Shown here piece by piece: positions 7,588 through 15,902 of a stretch of 64,000 nucleotides of DNA. The stretch is from Methylovulum sp. (GTDB lineage Bacteria; Pseudomonadota; Gammaproteobacteria; Methylococcales; Methylomonadaceae): assembly GCA_030653435.1 (NCBI GenBank), contig JAURZI010000099.1, positions 1-64,000 of the forward strand, read 5' to 3'. How positions within the stretch are numbered: the first letter of the stretch is position 1; every line of letters begins with the position of its first letter. The notes under the pieces are model-generated. The model was not told where the DNA came from and searched no databases. It was given only the letters and a program-made list of their open reading frames with translations. Position numbers and translations under genes: made by a program.

Positions 7588-8784
7588 TTATTTACCCCAC
7601 TGGCAAGTAGATTCCGGCTGGTCGTAGCCTAAGGTATCCAGTTCGGTTTTAGGGTGCAAAAATCCGTCTATTGGCGCAACCGCCACTAATGAGCGTGGCG
7701 CAGCCAGTAACAGCGGTTGCCGCAATTGCCCGTCCCAGGCCCGAAACGATAACGGGCTCCCTTTATAGCCCTGCAAGGCCAGCTTTTCACTTAGCAGGTA
7801 GTCTTTTATCGGTTTCAGTTCATTTGATTGCGTACGGGTAGAGGCTTCACCAACAGCTCTTACAGCCAGATAAGCGGCATAATCCTGCTCTTCCATCCAG
7901 CGCCCTGCCTGGTCTTGAAAGCGGTTTTGGATTTGTGTTGCGCCCCATTGTTCATGGGTGCGATGCCATGCTGTGGCAACCAAGCCCTGGGTGCCGACCA
8001 CCGGCCTCGGCATCCAGGTGCGGTAATCCAGATATTCACCAAACACGCCTTGCTCGTCAGCAACGACCAGCACATCATAGTCATCATCCAACTGGCTGAA
8101 GACTGCCACATCCGCCTGAGCCGTCCGTCTGGCACCGTAGGTGTGTTCCCACGTTTTTTCTGCAACAATGTCCATATTAAAACGCTTGGCAGAGCGCTTT
8201 ATCGCTTCGGCAAACAAACGATCTCCGGGGGCTGTGCCCACCACCAAAAACCATTTGCCCCAGCGCTTTTTCATCAGGTATTGCCCCAGCGCATCGGCAC
8301 GCATGGCGCGGCTGGGCAATAGATGCAGCACATTATTGCGGCATTGCCCGTTACGCAAACTATCATCACTACTTGCCGCATCCAATATCAACACCTGTTT
8401 TGCCTCCGGCAAATCGGCAACAGAAATCAGTGGCTCGGCAGGCAACATTGACACAACAAAACTAAACTTGCCGGCAATTTGCTTAGTGAAGACGGCGGCG
8501 ACATCACCGTCCTGTGGCACAATGAACTTTTTCAACGCAAATTGCTGTCCGGTAAATTGCCCGGTGGTGGCATTGTCAGCAACCGCCAGCTCTGCGCCGA
8601 CCATACCTTTATTTTTAATAAACGGATCCAAATTTGACAACGCTGGCGGCGCATCCTGCCCCTGTGCCAAATAGGCAATATTTACTGTCTGCTGCACTTT
8701 AGCATACACAACAAATCCGCCAAGCAATTGAATAATAATTAAAACTTTAATGATCAGCTGAATAAACAAGTTCATCGCCCACAT
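7588..8784 (-). CDS. Periplasmic branched-chain-type substrate-binding protein of the PQQ-associated ABC system
   Basis: About 398 residues with an N-terminal hydrophobic export signal and then a two-lobed type I periplasmic binding fold. The visible hallmarks are VNIAYLAQGQDAP, the GAELAVADN segment of the first lobe, and a long second lobe. It is the first gene of a four-gene operon (binding protein, propeller, ATPase, permease) with overlapping stops and starts. Members of this family sit next to PQQ-dependent dehydrogenases. The ATG at 8784 or 8775 is more likely than the TTG at 8799. The ligand is unknown. Confidence 0.85.
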   Translation of the reverse strand: MWAMNLFIQLIIKVLIIIQLLGGFVVYAKVQQTVNIAYLAQGQDAPPALSNLDPFIKNKGMVGAELAVADNATTGQFTGQQFALKKFIVPQDGDVAAVFTKQIAGKFSFVVSMLPAEPLISVADLPEAKQVLILDAASSDDSLRNGQCRNNVLHLLPSRAMRADALGQYLMKKRWGKWFLVVGTAPGDRLFAEAIKRSAKRFNMDIVAEKTWEHTYGARRTAQADVAVFSQLDDDYDVLVVADEQGVFGEYLDYRTWMPRPVVGTQGLVATAWHRTHEQWGATQIQNRFQDQAGRWMEEQDYAAYLAVRAVGEASTRTQSNELKPIKDYLLSEKLALQGYKGSPLSFRAWDGQLRQPLLLAAPRSLVAVAPIDGFLHPKTELDTLGYDQPESTCQWGK

Positions 8785-8950
8785 CAATCCCAAGCACAAA
8801 AGATTTACAATAGCTCAATTTTAGCGGATCCAGCCGTTTTTATTACAGTTTTTGCAAAAGTTCACATAAATCAACATTTGAAATTGGCCGACTTACAGTC
8901 AATACTTACGCCTAATCCCGATTTCCATAACTGACTGTGGATGAATACCG

Positions 8951-9337
8951 ATGTTGAATTTTGAAGATGACTCCCTGTTCGGTTCGCCCAACCCAGGCTT
9001 GACAAACAACCTTCGTGTTGCAACACGCTTTATCCGTGAGGACATTAGCGCCTTTATCAGTGACCTGAATTTATTTGCCAGGGGCAAGCCGATTCCTGTG
9101 CAGTTGATGGATATTTCCAGCAAAGGCGTACTGATATCGACATCCAAAGACCTCCGTATCAATAAAAAAATCACCCTGACCCTGCGCTTTGCATCCGGCA
9201 AGACTTTTATCATCAAAACGATTATTGTCCGCCGCTCAGATACGGCAAACCATGAATATGGCATAAAATTTGACCACTACCACTATGAACTCGGCGATTA
9301 CTTACTGGAATCGCAAATTAAGCTGGTCTTTAAATAA
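8951..9337 (+). CDS. PilZ domain protein (c-di-GMP receptor candidate), copy 1
   Basis: 128 residues. After a short acidic leader comes one PilZ domain with the Arg motif (RVATRFIRE) and the DISSKG box, the two elements that wrap a c-di-GMP dimer. The C-terminus holds a GDYLLESQ helix. It is clearly a paralogue of the protein at 9634: the segments RVATR-IRED, SKGVL, INKK-TL-LRF-SGK and ELGDYL-ESQ-KL are shared. A single-domain PilZ protein probably acts as an adaptor that docks on another protein when c-di-GMP rises. Partner unknown. Confidence 0.88.
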   Translation: MLNFEDDSLFGSPNPGLTNNLRVATRFIREDISAFISDLNLFARGKPIPVQLMDISSKGVLISTSKDLRINKKITLTLRFASGKTFIIKTIIVRRSDTANHEYGIKFDHYHYELGDYLLESQIKLVFK

Positions 9338-9633
9338 CCGCTTAACCTGGGGCAAGCACGCAACATCTACCGTCGCGTTCTGGGCGATGACTTTTTATGC
9401 CTAATGGCAGGAACGCCATCTGCCCGCCAAAAATCACGCAACAGGTATTGACGCATGCAACAAACCACAACCAGCCTATTTTATTGGTTGATAATTCCAT
9501 AGTTACAAGCGACAATCAAAAAGGTTTTCTGTCTGTTGAAATCCCCATTTATGCCGAAACCACCACTGCTGAGGTTAACGCGGGCAATAAACAGCGGGAC
9601 ATTTTATTGTGATAACGCCATAGGTATAGCGCC

Positions 9634-10035
9634 ATGTCTGATTTGAAACATCCCCAAAACGCCACTGACACTTTAATTACCGACAGTGAAACAGATGCCA
9701 TAAAAAACTCGCGTGTCGCTACCCGCGTCATCCGCGAAGATATTAACGCCGCCATTGATATTTCCAACCTATTCGGTTTTGGCAAAACCTTATCTGTCAA
9801 TGTGCTGGACATTACCAGCAAAGGTGTCCTTGTCGCAACGGGCGAAAAGCTTGGCATCAATAAAAAAGTCACGCTGAATTTACGGTTTAAATCAGGCAAA
9901 GTTTTCAATATTAAAGCCACTGTTGCCCGACATTCGGGTGCGGACAACACTGAATACGGATTAAAATTTGCTAGCCTCAACAACGAGCTAGGCGATTATT
10001 TGGTTGAGTCACAAGAAAAACTAATCTTCAGATAA
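9634..10035 (+). CDS. PilZ domain protein, copy 2 (tandem paralogue)
   Basis: 133 residues with the same layout as the copy at 8951: the RVATRVIRED Arg motif, DITSKG, INKKVTLNLRF, then ELGDYLVESQ. The domain aligns end to end without gaps, so the pair came from a tandem duplication, while the leaders differ. It ends 11 bp before the convergent response-regulator gene. Both copies keep the c-di-GMP residues, so both should bind nucleotide. Confidence 0.88.
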   Translation: MSDLKHPQNATDTLITDSETDAIKNSRVATRVIREDINAAIDISNLFGFGKTLSVNVLDITSKGVLVATGEKLGINKKVTLNLRFKSGKVFNIKATVARHSGADNTEYGLKFASLNNELGDYLVESQEKLIFR

Positions 10036-10046
10036 ACGCTAAGCCA

Positions 10047-11423
10047 TCAAAAATACTTTTTGATTTTGTACCACAAAGAACGTTCGCTGATTTCCAGCAA
10101 TTGTGCGGCTTTCGCTTTATTATCACCGGTCTTGGTCAGCGCATCCTGGATTAGGCGTTTTTCCAGTTGCTCAACCTGTGTATTAAGCCCCGGCCTGTTG
10201 CCCGCTTGTCCACAGGGGGATGGTGGCTGCGGTGCTTGATCCTCCGATAGATCATCTTCCAGGATGTTGCTGGCCAAATGCCCTATTGTGACCGATTTTC
10301 CGCCGCTCAAGACTATCGCCCGTTCCATCATATTTTCCAACTCCCTGACATTGCCAGGCCAGGCATAGGCCGTCAGGCACAATGCCGCATCCGCTTCAAT
10401 ACCATTAAACGGGTATGCAAATTCCCGCGCGTGTTTTTCCAAAAAATAATGAGCCAACGGCAGAATGTCGTCGCGGCGCTCGCGTAACGGCGGCAACACG
10501 ACCGTAAACACATTCAGGCGGTAAAACAAATCTTCGCGCAGTTTCTGGTCGATGATGGCTTGGCGGGGATCACGATTGGACGCAGCGATGACGCGCACAT
10601 CAACCGCTATCGTGCGGTTGCTGCCCAACCGTTCCAGTGTGCGCTCCTGCAATACCCTGAGAAGCTTGGCCTGGACATTAAAATCCATTTCGGTGATTTC
10701 GTCCAGGAACAGAGTACCGCCATCGGCCAACTCAAATTTACCGATGCGCTCCTTGTTCGCGCCGGTAAATGCACCCTTGCTGTAACCAAATAATTCACTT
10801 TCTAAAATATCAACAGGAATCGCGGCGCAATTGATCGGTACAAACAAAGCCTGCGCCCTGGGTGACGCATTATGAATCGCGCGGGCGACCAACTCTTTGC
10901 CGGTACCGGTTTCCCCCTGAATCAACACACCGGTTTTGGTCGGCGCCACCTGTTCAATCTGTGTATAAATCTGCTGCATCGCCGCACTCGTGCCAACAAA
11001 ACCGCGCCAGCCCTGTTCCACTTCCTGCCGCAAATACCGGTTTTCCCGCTGCACCCTACCTAGCCTCAACGCGCGCTGCACAGCCGCTTCCACGGCATCA
11101 AGCTCAAACGGACGAACGATATAGTCGCTGGCACCGTATTTCATGGCATCCACGGCACTTTCCACCGTACCGTAAGCAGTCACGACAATAACCGGAATAT
11201 CGTTTTGCTGTTCACGCAACTGCTTTAACAAACCGATGCCATCCAGGCGAGGCATACGCAAATCGGTAATGACCAGATCAACCTCATGACAGGACAACAC
11301 ATCAAGCGCGGCAAGGCCATCCTCAGCCTGCAATACCTCATAGCCCATTTGCGTGAGCATAATTTCTAAAAGACGGCGCATTTTAGCTTCGTCATCGACA
11401 ACAACAATACTTTGTTGGGGCAT
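10047..11423 (-). CDS. NtrC-family sigma-54-dependent response regulator
   Basis: 458 residues in three parts. The receiver domain has acidic DDE near residue 10 and phosphoacceptor Asp54 in VITDLRMP. The AAA+ domain has Walker A GETGTGKE at 170-177 and an intact GAFTGA loop at 217-222, the segment that contacts sigma-54. The C-terminus is a Fis-type HTH (NKAKAAQLLEISERSLWYK). GAFTGA intactness means it should truly activate sigma-54 promoters. It follows the histidine kinase gene by 3 bp. Three sigma-54 promoters with a common upstream element lie 2-11 kb to the right (15.1, 20.7, 22.0 kb), and this is the only such activator in the window, so it is their candidate regulator. Confidence 0.93.
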   Translation of the reverse strand: MPQQSIVVVDDEAKMRRLLEIMLTQMGYEVLQAEDGLAALDVLSCHEVDLVITDLRMPRLDGIGLLKQLREQQNDIPVIVVTAYGTVESAVDAMKYGASDYIVRPFELDAVEAAVQRALRLGRVQRENRYLRQEVEQGWRGFVGTSAAMQQIYTQIEQVAPTKTGVLIQGETGTGKELVARAIHNASPRAQALFVPINCAAIPVDILESELFGYSKGAFTGANKERIGKFELADGGTLFLDEITEMDFNVQAKLLRVLQERTLERLGSNRTIAVDVRVIAASNRDPRQAIIDQKLREDLFYRLNVFTVVLPPLRERRDDILPLAHYFLEKHAREFAYPFNGIEADAALCLTAYAWPGNVRELENMMERAIVLSGGKSVTIGHLASNILEDDLSEDQAPQPPSPCGQAGNRPGLNTQVEQLEKRLIQDALTKTGDNKAKAAQLLEISERSLWYKIKKYF

Positions 11424-11426
11424 CGT

Positions 11427-13202
11427 TTACGGTTCCTGGGTTGATGGGGTAAGGGGCAACAGGACATGGAAGCAGGCGCCGCCATAATCACTGTCCGTAA
11501 CAAAAATCTTGCCATGATGGGCGAAAATGATCTGTTGCACAACCGTCAATCCTAAACCTATGCCGTCCTGACGCTGGGTAAAAAAAGGCTCAAACACTTT
11601 GGGCTTATTGGCATCGGGAATACCGGCGCCATTATCGCTAACCAATGTTTCAAGGACGTTGGGCTGGTTGCGGGTGGTTAATTCAACGCGCCCGCCCCGC
11701 TCAACATGCTGTAGCGCATTCATGATTAAATTCAGGAACACCTGGATGATATGATCCCTATCGCAATACAGCAATGGTTTCTTGGCGCTAAGGCGTAGCG
11801 TGATCCGAACCTGTTTGGCATCGGCCTGGCTGTGCAGCAACTCCATAGTGTGTTCGATAATATGATGCAGGTTCTGTTCGCTGAACTGAGGCGGCCTGGG
11901 CTTCGCACACTCCAGCAACGTCGTCACCAAACCGTTAAGGCGTTGCGTTTCACTGAGTATAAATTCGGTCATTTCATGGCCAATGGCGCTAAGTTCTGGC
12001 TCACGTTGCAAAATTTGCGCCGAAGATCGTAAAATCCCTAGCGGCGTACGCACTTCATGGGCCATGCTCGCCGCCATTTCGCCGATGACCGCCAGCTTCG
12101 CAACCCGCACCAAATCTTGCCTGGATTGTTCCAGATTGTTAATCATCAGCGTAAATTGTGTGCTTAACTCGATAAGCTCCCGGCTGGATTTTAGCTGTGG
12201 CGGCACGGCCTGTTTACCCTGCATAAAATCGCGGGTGAATTCTGCAAGCCGCACAATCGGTCGGGCTATTTTTGCTGACATCCAGAAAGACACCATAACC
12301 CCCAGCGCCAGCGTCAGGCATAAAAACACCAAAACAGCCTGCCATAGATTCCATACCGGCGCAAAGGCGCTTTTGTTGGGCTGCAAAATCAACACCGACC
12401 AACCGAATCCCTTGAAGGTGCGGTATCCCGGCGAACGGGCATAACCCACCAGGACATATTCATTGTCAAGAAAGTCGGCTTGGGTCGTCAAGGAGCCACT
12501 AACGTCCGTCATCAGCGTTAATATTTCTGACAGCCTATCGAATTTAAAGGGGTTGTTACGCAACTCCGAAGAGCTGGCAATCAGCCGTCCGTTGTTGTCC
12601 ACCAGCAAGGCATAGGACTGTGCAGAGGCACTGAACGGCAACGGCGCATCCAGCAAACGGTAAATCTCTTTCCAGTCAAATCCGGCATATAAACGGCCTA
12701 GCACGCCTGACTCAAACGCATCGGGTATAGGTATCGAAAAATACAGTTTCCCGTCGTTGGTGTCCAGATGCTGCAACGAATGGGTATGGTTATTATGGGT
12801 CGCCGTCAACCACGGGCGGGACTGTTGATAACGTGTCCCTATCATACCGGCATCACTGGCGGAGACGGTTTCATCGTCCTGGTCAACGACAAAAATCTGT
12901 TCATAAACACCGTCGTAACCGGCATGCAGTTCATTGAGAAAATGCGACAAGCGTTTATCGACATCCCTGACCCTGACTTCCTGCATCACTTCAAGCTGAC
13001 TCCACATCGCCATGTTTTCCATGCGTTCAAACAATGTCGTATCAATTTGCTGCATAATGGTCGTCGCTTGTGACTTGAGCTTGTCTTCAATTTCTGCGCG
13101 TAAAATTTCCTGAAGATGTACGAAAATCATTAAAGTAATCAACAACGCTGATGCTAGACTAATTAACAGATAAGACATCAGTAACGTATTGCGGATAGTC
13201 AT
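11427..13202 (-). CDS. Membrane sensor histidine kinase with a periplasmic Cache-type domain
   Basis: 591 residues. One transmembrane helix (about 8-30), a large periplasmic region (31-280) with a double-Cache look, a second helix (286-308), a HAMP linker (KIARPIVRLAEFT), HisKA with His382 in MAHEVRTPLG, and HATPase_c with N-box NLIMNALQH and G boxes DNGAGIPD and GIGLGLT. It forms a two-gene operon with the NtrC-type regulator. Its start is 31 bp from the divergent porin gene, which leaves no room for two separate promoters in the gap. The ligand is not predictable; the divergent PstS-like protein could be a periplasmic co-sensor. Confidence 0.93.
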   Translation of the reverse strand: MTIRNTLLMSYLLISLASALLITLMIFVHLQEILRAEIEDKLKSQATTIMQQIDTTLFERMENMAMWSQLEVMQEVRVRDVDKRLSHFLNELHAGYDGVYEQIFVVDQDDETVSASDAGMIGTRYQQSRPWLTATHNNHTHSLQHLDTNDGKLYFSIPIPDAFESGVLGRLYAGFDWKEIYRLLDAPLPFSASAQSYALLVDNNGRLIASSSELRNNPFKFDRLSEILTLMTDVSGSLTTQADFLDNEYVLVGYARSPGYRTFKGFGWSVLILQPNKSAFAPVWNLWQAVLVFLCLTLALGVMVSFWMSAKIARPIVRLAEFTRDFMQGKQAVPPQLKSSRELIELSTQFTLMINNLEQSRQDLVRVAKLAVIGEMAASMAHEVRTPLGILRSSAQILQREPELSAIGHEMTEFILSETQRLNGLVTTLLECAKPRPPQFSEQNLHHIIEHTMELLHSQADAKQVRITLRLSAKKPLLYCDRDHIIQVFLNLIMNALQHVERGGRVELTTRNQPNVLETLVSDNGAGIPDANKPKVFEPFFTQRQDGIGLGLTVVQQIIFAHHGKIFVTDSDYGGACFHVLLPLTPSTQEP

Positions 13203-13233
13203 CCATCTTTCCTTTAGTTAAATCAAAAGCATT

Positions 13234-14280
13234 ATGTTCAAACGTTTACAACCGCTCGCGGCATTATTGTTTTATCTGGGCCCAGGCTGCTATTCCAGTT
13301 TAGCCGATACCGGAGACACTAGCATGCCGCCATCATACCAGTGGGGACGAGGATTTAGCTGGCCGGCTGCCAATTTGAACCTGGGCGGCTACTTTAACGC
13401 TTCTTATCGGCAACCTGAATCACTGAAAAATAAAACCACGCTCGATGAACTCAGCCTTTTCATTACTTGGTCGCCCCATCAGCGGATACGTTTTTTTTCT
13501 GAAGTGGAAGTCGATAACTGGCTTTCCACAGAAGGCATAGACACGCTCAATAATGCCATACGCGCCGAACGCCTGTATGTTGATTTATTAGCCACGGAAT
13601 CCACCACCTTGCGTATAGGCAAGTTTTTAACCCCCGTCGGCCGCTGGAATATCACACATGCCGCACCGTTGATCTGGACGACGACCAGGCCTTTGGTGAC
13701 AGAGCGTCGGCTGTTCACCTCCCATGCCAGCGGCTTGATGCTGACCCAAAGATTCGACGTCATCGACCATAACCTGGATGTGTCCGTTTATGCCGACGAC
13801 TCCACTGACCTTGACGTTCTGGATAACGAGCTCGGCTTTGAAAATGCCATCGGAGGCCGGATCACCTTCGATGTTTCTGAACAACTGCAACTAGGCGCCT
13901 CGTTTATCGACTATAAAAATAAAACCGTCACCCGTAAAACCAGGAACGATTTGTTTGGCCTGGACTTGCTTTGGAAACAAGACGGTTATGAAATTGAAAT
14001 GGAAGCCATTTACCGCACTGCCGACGACTATCAGGGACATGAAAAAGGCCTATACATTCAAGGGGTCGCCCCGTTGTTCGAACATTTTTTTGTCATAGGC
14101 CGTTATGAAACCATCATTGGCACGCACCGGTACATACCGACTAACACCGACATAGGCGTAGCTGGCGTGGCATGGCGTCCTTTTACCCCCTTGGCGATTA
14201 AAGCGGAATACCTGTTTGGCGACAAAAATGAGTATGTCGCTCCCAGCGGGTTTTTCACATCAATCTCGATGTTTTTTTAA
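13234..14280 (+). CDS. Outer-membrane porin-like beta-barrel (OprO/OprP-like)
   Basis: 348 residues. A signal peptide (to about residue 24) is followed by alternating amphipathic strands and a C-terminal Phe (FFTSISMFF), the sorting signal of outer-membrane barrels. The pattern LRIGKFLTPVGRWN and the TTRPLV-RRLF segment resemble phosphate-selective porins. It is followed after 2 bp by a PstS-like protein and is divergent from the kinase/regulator operon, so the four genes probably form one sensing and uptake module. Substrate selectivity cannot be read from the sequence. Confidence 0.75.
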   Translation: MFKRLQPLAALLFYLGPGCYSSLADTGDTSMPPSYQWGRGFSWPAANLNLGGYFNASYRQPESLKNKTTLDELSLFITWSPHQRIRFFSEVEVDNWLSTEGIDTLNNAIRAERLYVDLLATESTTLRIGKFLTPVGRWNITHAAPLIWTTTRPLVTERRLFTSHASGLMLTQRFDVIDHNLDVSVYADDSTDLDVLDNELGFENAIGGRITFDVSEQLQLGASFIDYKNKTVTRKTRNDLFGLDLLWKQDGYEIEMEAIYRTADDYQGHEKGLYIQGVAPLFEHFFVIGRYETIIGTHRYIPTNTDIGVAGVAWRPFTPLAIKAEYLFGDKNEYVAPSGFFTSISMFF

Positions 14281-14282
14281 TC

Positions 14283-14762
14283 ATGACCGTACGTTTGTTC
14301 AAGCTGTTGCGGCTTGCGGCACTATGCGGCGTTGGGCTGTCTCTGTCTTCCGTGGCTGCTGATGAAATTCTAGTGATCACGCGGCCTGAAACAACACTTA
14401 AAGACATGAGCGCCAAACGGCTGGAAAACATCTTCCTTAGAAAAACCTTGCTCAATGATTCGGGCAGCCGCTGGATACCCCTTAATTTAAGCCCGGAACA
14501 TCCGCTACGGCAGGCATTTTCCCAAAGCCTGTTTAAAAAGCGCCCCGAAGCGTTGGAAGCCTATTGGAATGAGCAATATTTTCAGGGCATCACCCCGCCT
14601 TATGTGGTTGCGTCAGAAGAAGCCATGCTGCGTTTTGTCAGCAGTACCCCCGGTGCAATAGGCTATATCCTGCCTTGCCATCTCGATGCCCGTGTGCAAG
14701 TTGTTTTTAAACTACTGGCCTCCACCCCCATTGAACAGCACTGCGACAAACATGCCCGTTGA
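14283..14762 (+). CDS. Small PstS-like periplasmic binding domain protein
   Basis: 159 residues. A signal peptide ends near AADEI, and the rest matches the short PBP-like proteins related to PstS. The typical segments are AKRLENIFLRK, G-R-IPL-L, AFSQSLFKK-PEALEAYW, and SSTPGAIGYI-P. It is half the length of a true PstS, keeping essentially one lobe plus the hinge. Its gene is 2 bp from the porin gene. It may bind an oxyanion for a transporter encoded elsewhere or serve as ligand-binding partner for the nearby sensor kinase; this is inference. Confidence 0.75.
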   Translation: MTVRLFKLLRLAALCGVGLSLSSVAADEILVITRPETTLKDMSAKRLENIFLRKTLLNDSGSRWIPLNLSPEHPLRQAFSQSLFKKRPEALEAYWNEQYFQGITPPYVVASEEAMLRFVSSTPGAIGYILPCHLDARVQVVFKLLASTPIEQHCDKHAR

Positions 14763-14953
14763 ATTGGACAGATAGATGCCCATGCCAATCAATAACCTGC
14801 GGTCAAATTGCACCTCCAGCAATTGGCCCCTAAGTAACATGCGGCACTACGACCTATGCTTTCAGCCAGCCTTTGTGTTGATACAAATCAATACAGGTAG
14901 GCGATGCGTACCAACTCCATAAAGCCCCCCCCCTTACACAACAAGAAAATCCC

Positions 14954-15001
14954 TGCAATAATTGTCAGGACATTATTGCAGCAACATACAAAAATTGCAG
15001 T
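14954..15001 (+). promoter_or_regulatory. Putative upstream activator site of the tlpA operon
   Basis: CTGCAATAAT and ATTATTGCAG form an exact inverted repeat over 14954-14982, with a further ATTGCAG ending at 15001. The first half-site begins 133 bp upstream of the -24 element. Matching elements stand at the same distance from the other two sigma-54 promoters. Confidence 0.72.
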
Positions 15002-15086
15002 GTCCCACCTTCCCCGTCAGCGCATGCTTGCCGTAATCGGTAGAGCGCAGGCCTAAGACGCAGGATAATCAACACATCAACATCCA

Positions 15087-15103
15087 TGGCATAGTTTCTG
15101 CTT
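15087..15103 (+). promoter_or_regulatory. Sigma-54 (-24/-12) promoter of the tlpA operon
   Basis: TGGCATAGTTTCTGCTT has the invariant GG and GC at the required spacing (consensus TGGCAC-N5-TTGCW). It is 44 bp upstream of the tlpA start codon and shares TGGCATA and CTGCTT with the promoters at 20681 and 22014. Confidence 0.82.
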
Positions 15104-15146
15104 AATCTGTTAGGTATCACGCCTTACTATTAACCTGGAATCAGCC

Positions 15147-15653
15147 ATGATCTACAAACAACTCTCTACGCTGGCATTAGCCCTCGCCTGCACGTTTACC
15201 GTCGATGCTGCGGACATCGGTGAACCCGCCCCGCAATTTACCCTGCCCACGCTGCAACAAAACCAACCCGTCGCACTGACAGCATTTTCCGGAAAAGTTA
15301 TTTACCTGGATTTTTGGGCGTCCTGGTGTGCACCTTGCCGCACCTCATTTCCGTTATTGAATGCCTTGTACAGCAAGCTGAAAGCACAAGGGTTTGAAGT
15401 TATTGCCGTCAATTTGGATGAAGATAAAGCCAAGGCGGATCAATTTATTAAAGAATTCCCGGTCGGCTTTACTGTTTTACGCGACAGCAAAGGCGAGTGG
15501 GCCGACAGTTATGTCGTCGAATCGATGCCGACGTCGTTTATTATCGACAAACAAGGCGTGGTCCAGCATATCCATCATGGCTTCAGTAGCGCCGACGTTA
15601 CCGGCCTGGAACAAAAAATCACGCAACTGTTAAGCTCCGCACAGCCGTCATGA
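15147..15653 (+). CDS. TlpA/ResA-like periplasmic thioredoxin
   Basis: 168 residues. A signal peptide is cleaved near AADIG, followed by a thioredoxin fold with the redox motif WASWCAPC (Cys61, Cys64) and the cis-Pro in SMPTSF. TlpA-type proteins reduce specific periplasmic disulfides using electrons from DsbD-family proteins, and a dsbD gene is in the same operon. It is the first gene behind the sigma-54 promoter, with Shine-Dalgarno GGAA. Its stop overlaps the start of the DUF4266 gene (ATGA), suggesting equal and coupled production. The target may be the Cys pair of the DUF4266 protein or the CxxCH motif of the last gene, which is inference. Confidence 0.9.
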   Translation: MIYKQLSTLALALACTFTVDAADIGEPAPQFTLPTLQQNQPVALTAFSGKVIYLDFWASWCAPCRTSFPLLNALYSKLKAQGFEVIAVNLDEDKAKADQFIKEFPVGFTVLRDSKGEWADSYVVESMPTSFIIDKQGVVQHIHHGFSSADVTGLEQKITQLLSSAQPS

Positions 15654-15865
15654 GCAGATTCACAGCTATTCTGGCCATCGCTCTGGCGCTATCAAGCGCC
15701 GCCTGCACTAATGTCTTGCCTAGGCAACGCGGCAATCTGGCGCTGCCGCAAATGGCGTTAACTCCCGATGCGCTCGAATTCAGCCTGCGCCAGCACACGG
15801 CGTTCAGCAAAGAAGCGGCTTCAGGCGGCTATGGCGGTGGCGGCGGCGGTTGTGGCTGCAATTAA
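15650..15865 (+). CDS. DUF4266 small lipoprotein with Gly-rich GCGC tail
   Basis: 71 residues. The signal peptide ends in a lipobox (SSAAC, Cys19 lipidated). The middle part (LTPDALEFSLRQHTAFSKEAA) is conserved in the family as I recall it, and the protein ends in a run of Gly followed by GCGCN, with Cys68 and Cys70. Such a flexible Cys-Gly-Cys tail could hold a metal, form a thioether or disulfide, or be modified. The family travels with TlpA and DUF3570 genes, as here, and its biochemical role is not established. Membrane-anchored with the tail exposed in the periplasm or on the surface. Confidence 0.88.
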   Translation: MSRFTAILAIALALSSAACTNVLPRQRGNLALPQMALTPDALEFSLRQHTAFSKEAASGGYGGGGGGCGCN

Positions 15866-15902
15866 CCGCTATGCTAATCCTGACAACAACTTGTTAATTC
15901 CG

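Larger units (their letters stand above)
14763..15146. other. Non-coding interval with the enhancer and promoter of the tlpA operon
   Basis: 384 bp without a convincing gene. It contains a 17-bp palindromic motif (GGTAGGC to GCGTACC, 14896-14912), a run of nine C (near 14927), the upstream element at 14954-15001 and the sigma-54 promoter at 15087-15103. Confidence 0.6.

Noticed and set aside
9397-9612. 71-codon plus-strand frame between the PilZ genes
   Set aside because: No Shine-Dalgarno, no recognisable motif; could be a remnant but not supportable as a gene.
8899-9983. Minus-strand frames of 121 and 144 codons over the PilZ genes
   Set aside because: They resemble each other only because the PilZ genes are duplicates; the plus strand has the PilZ motifs.
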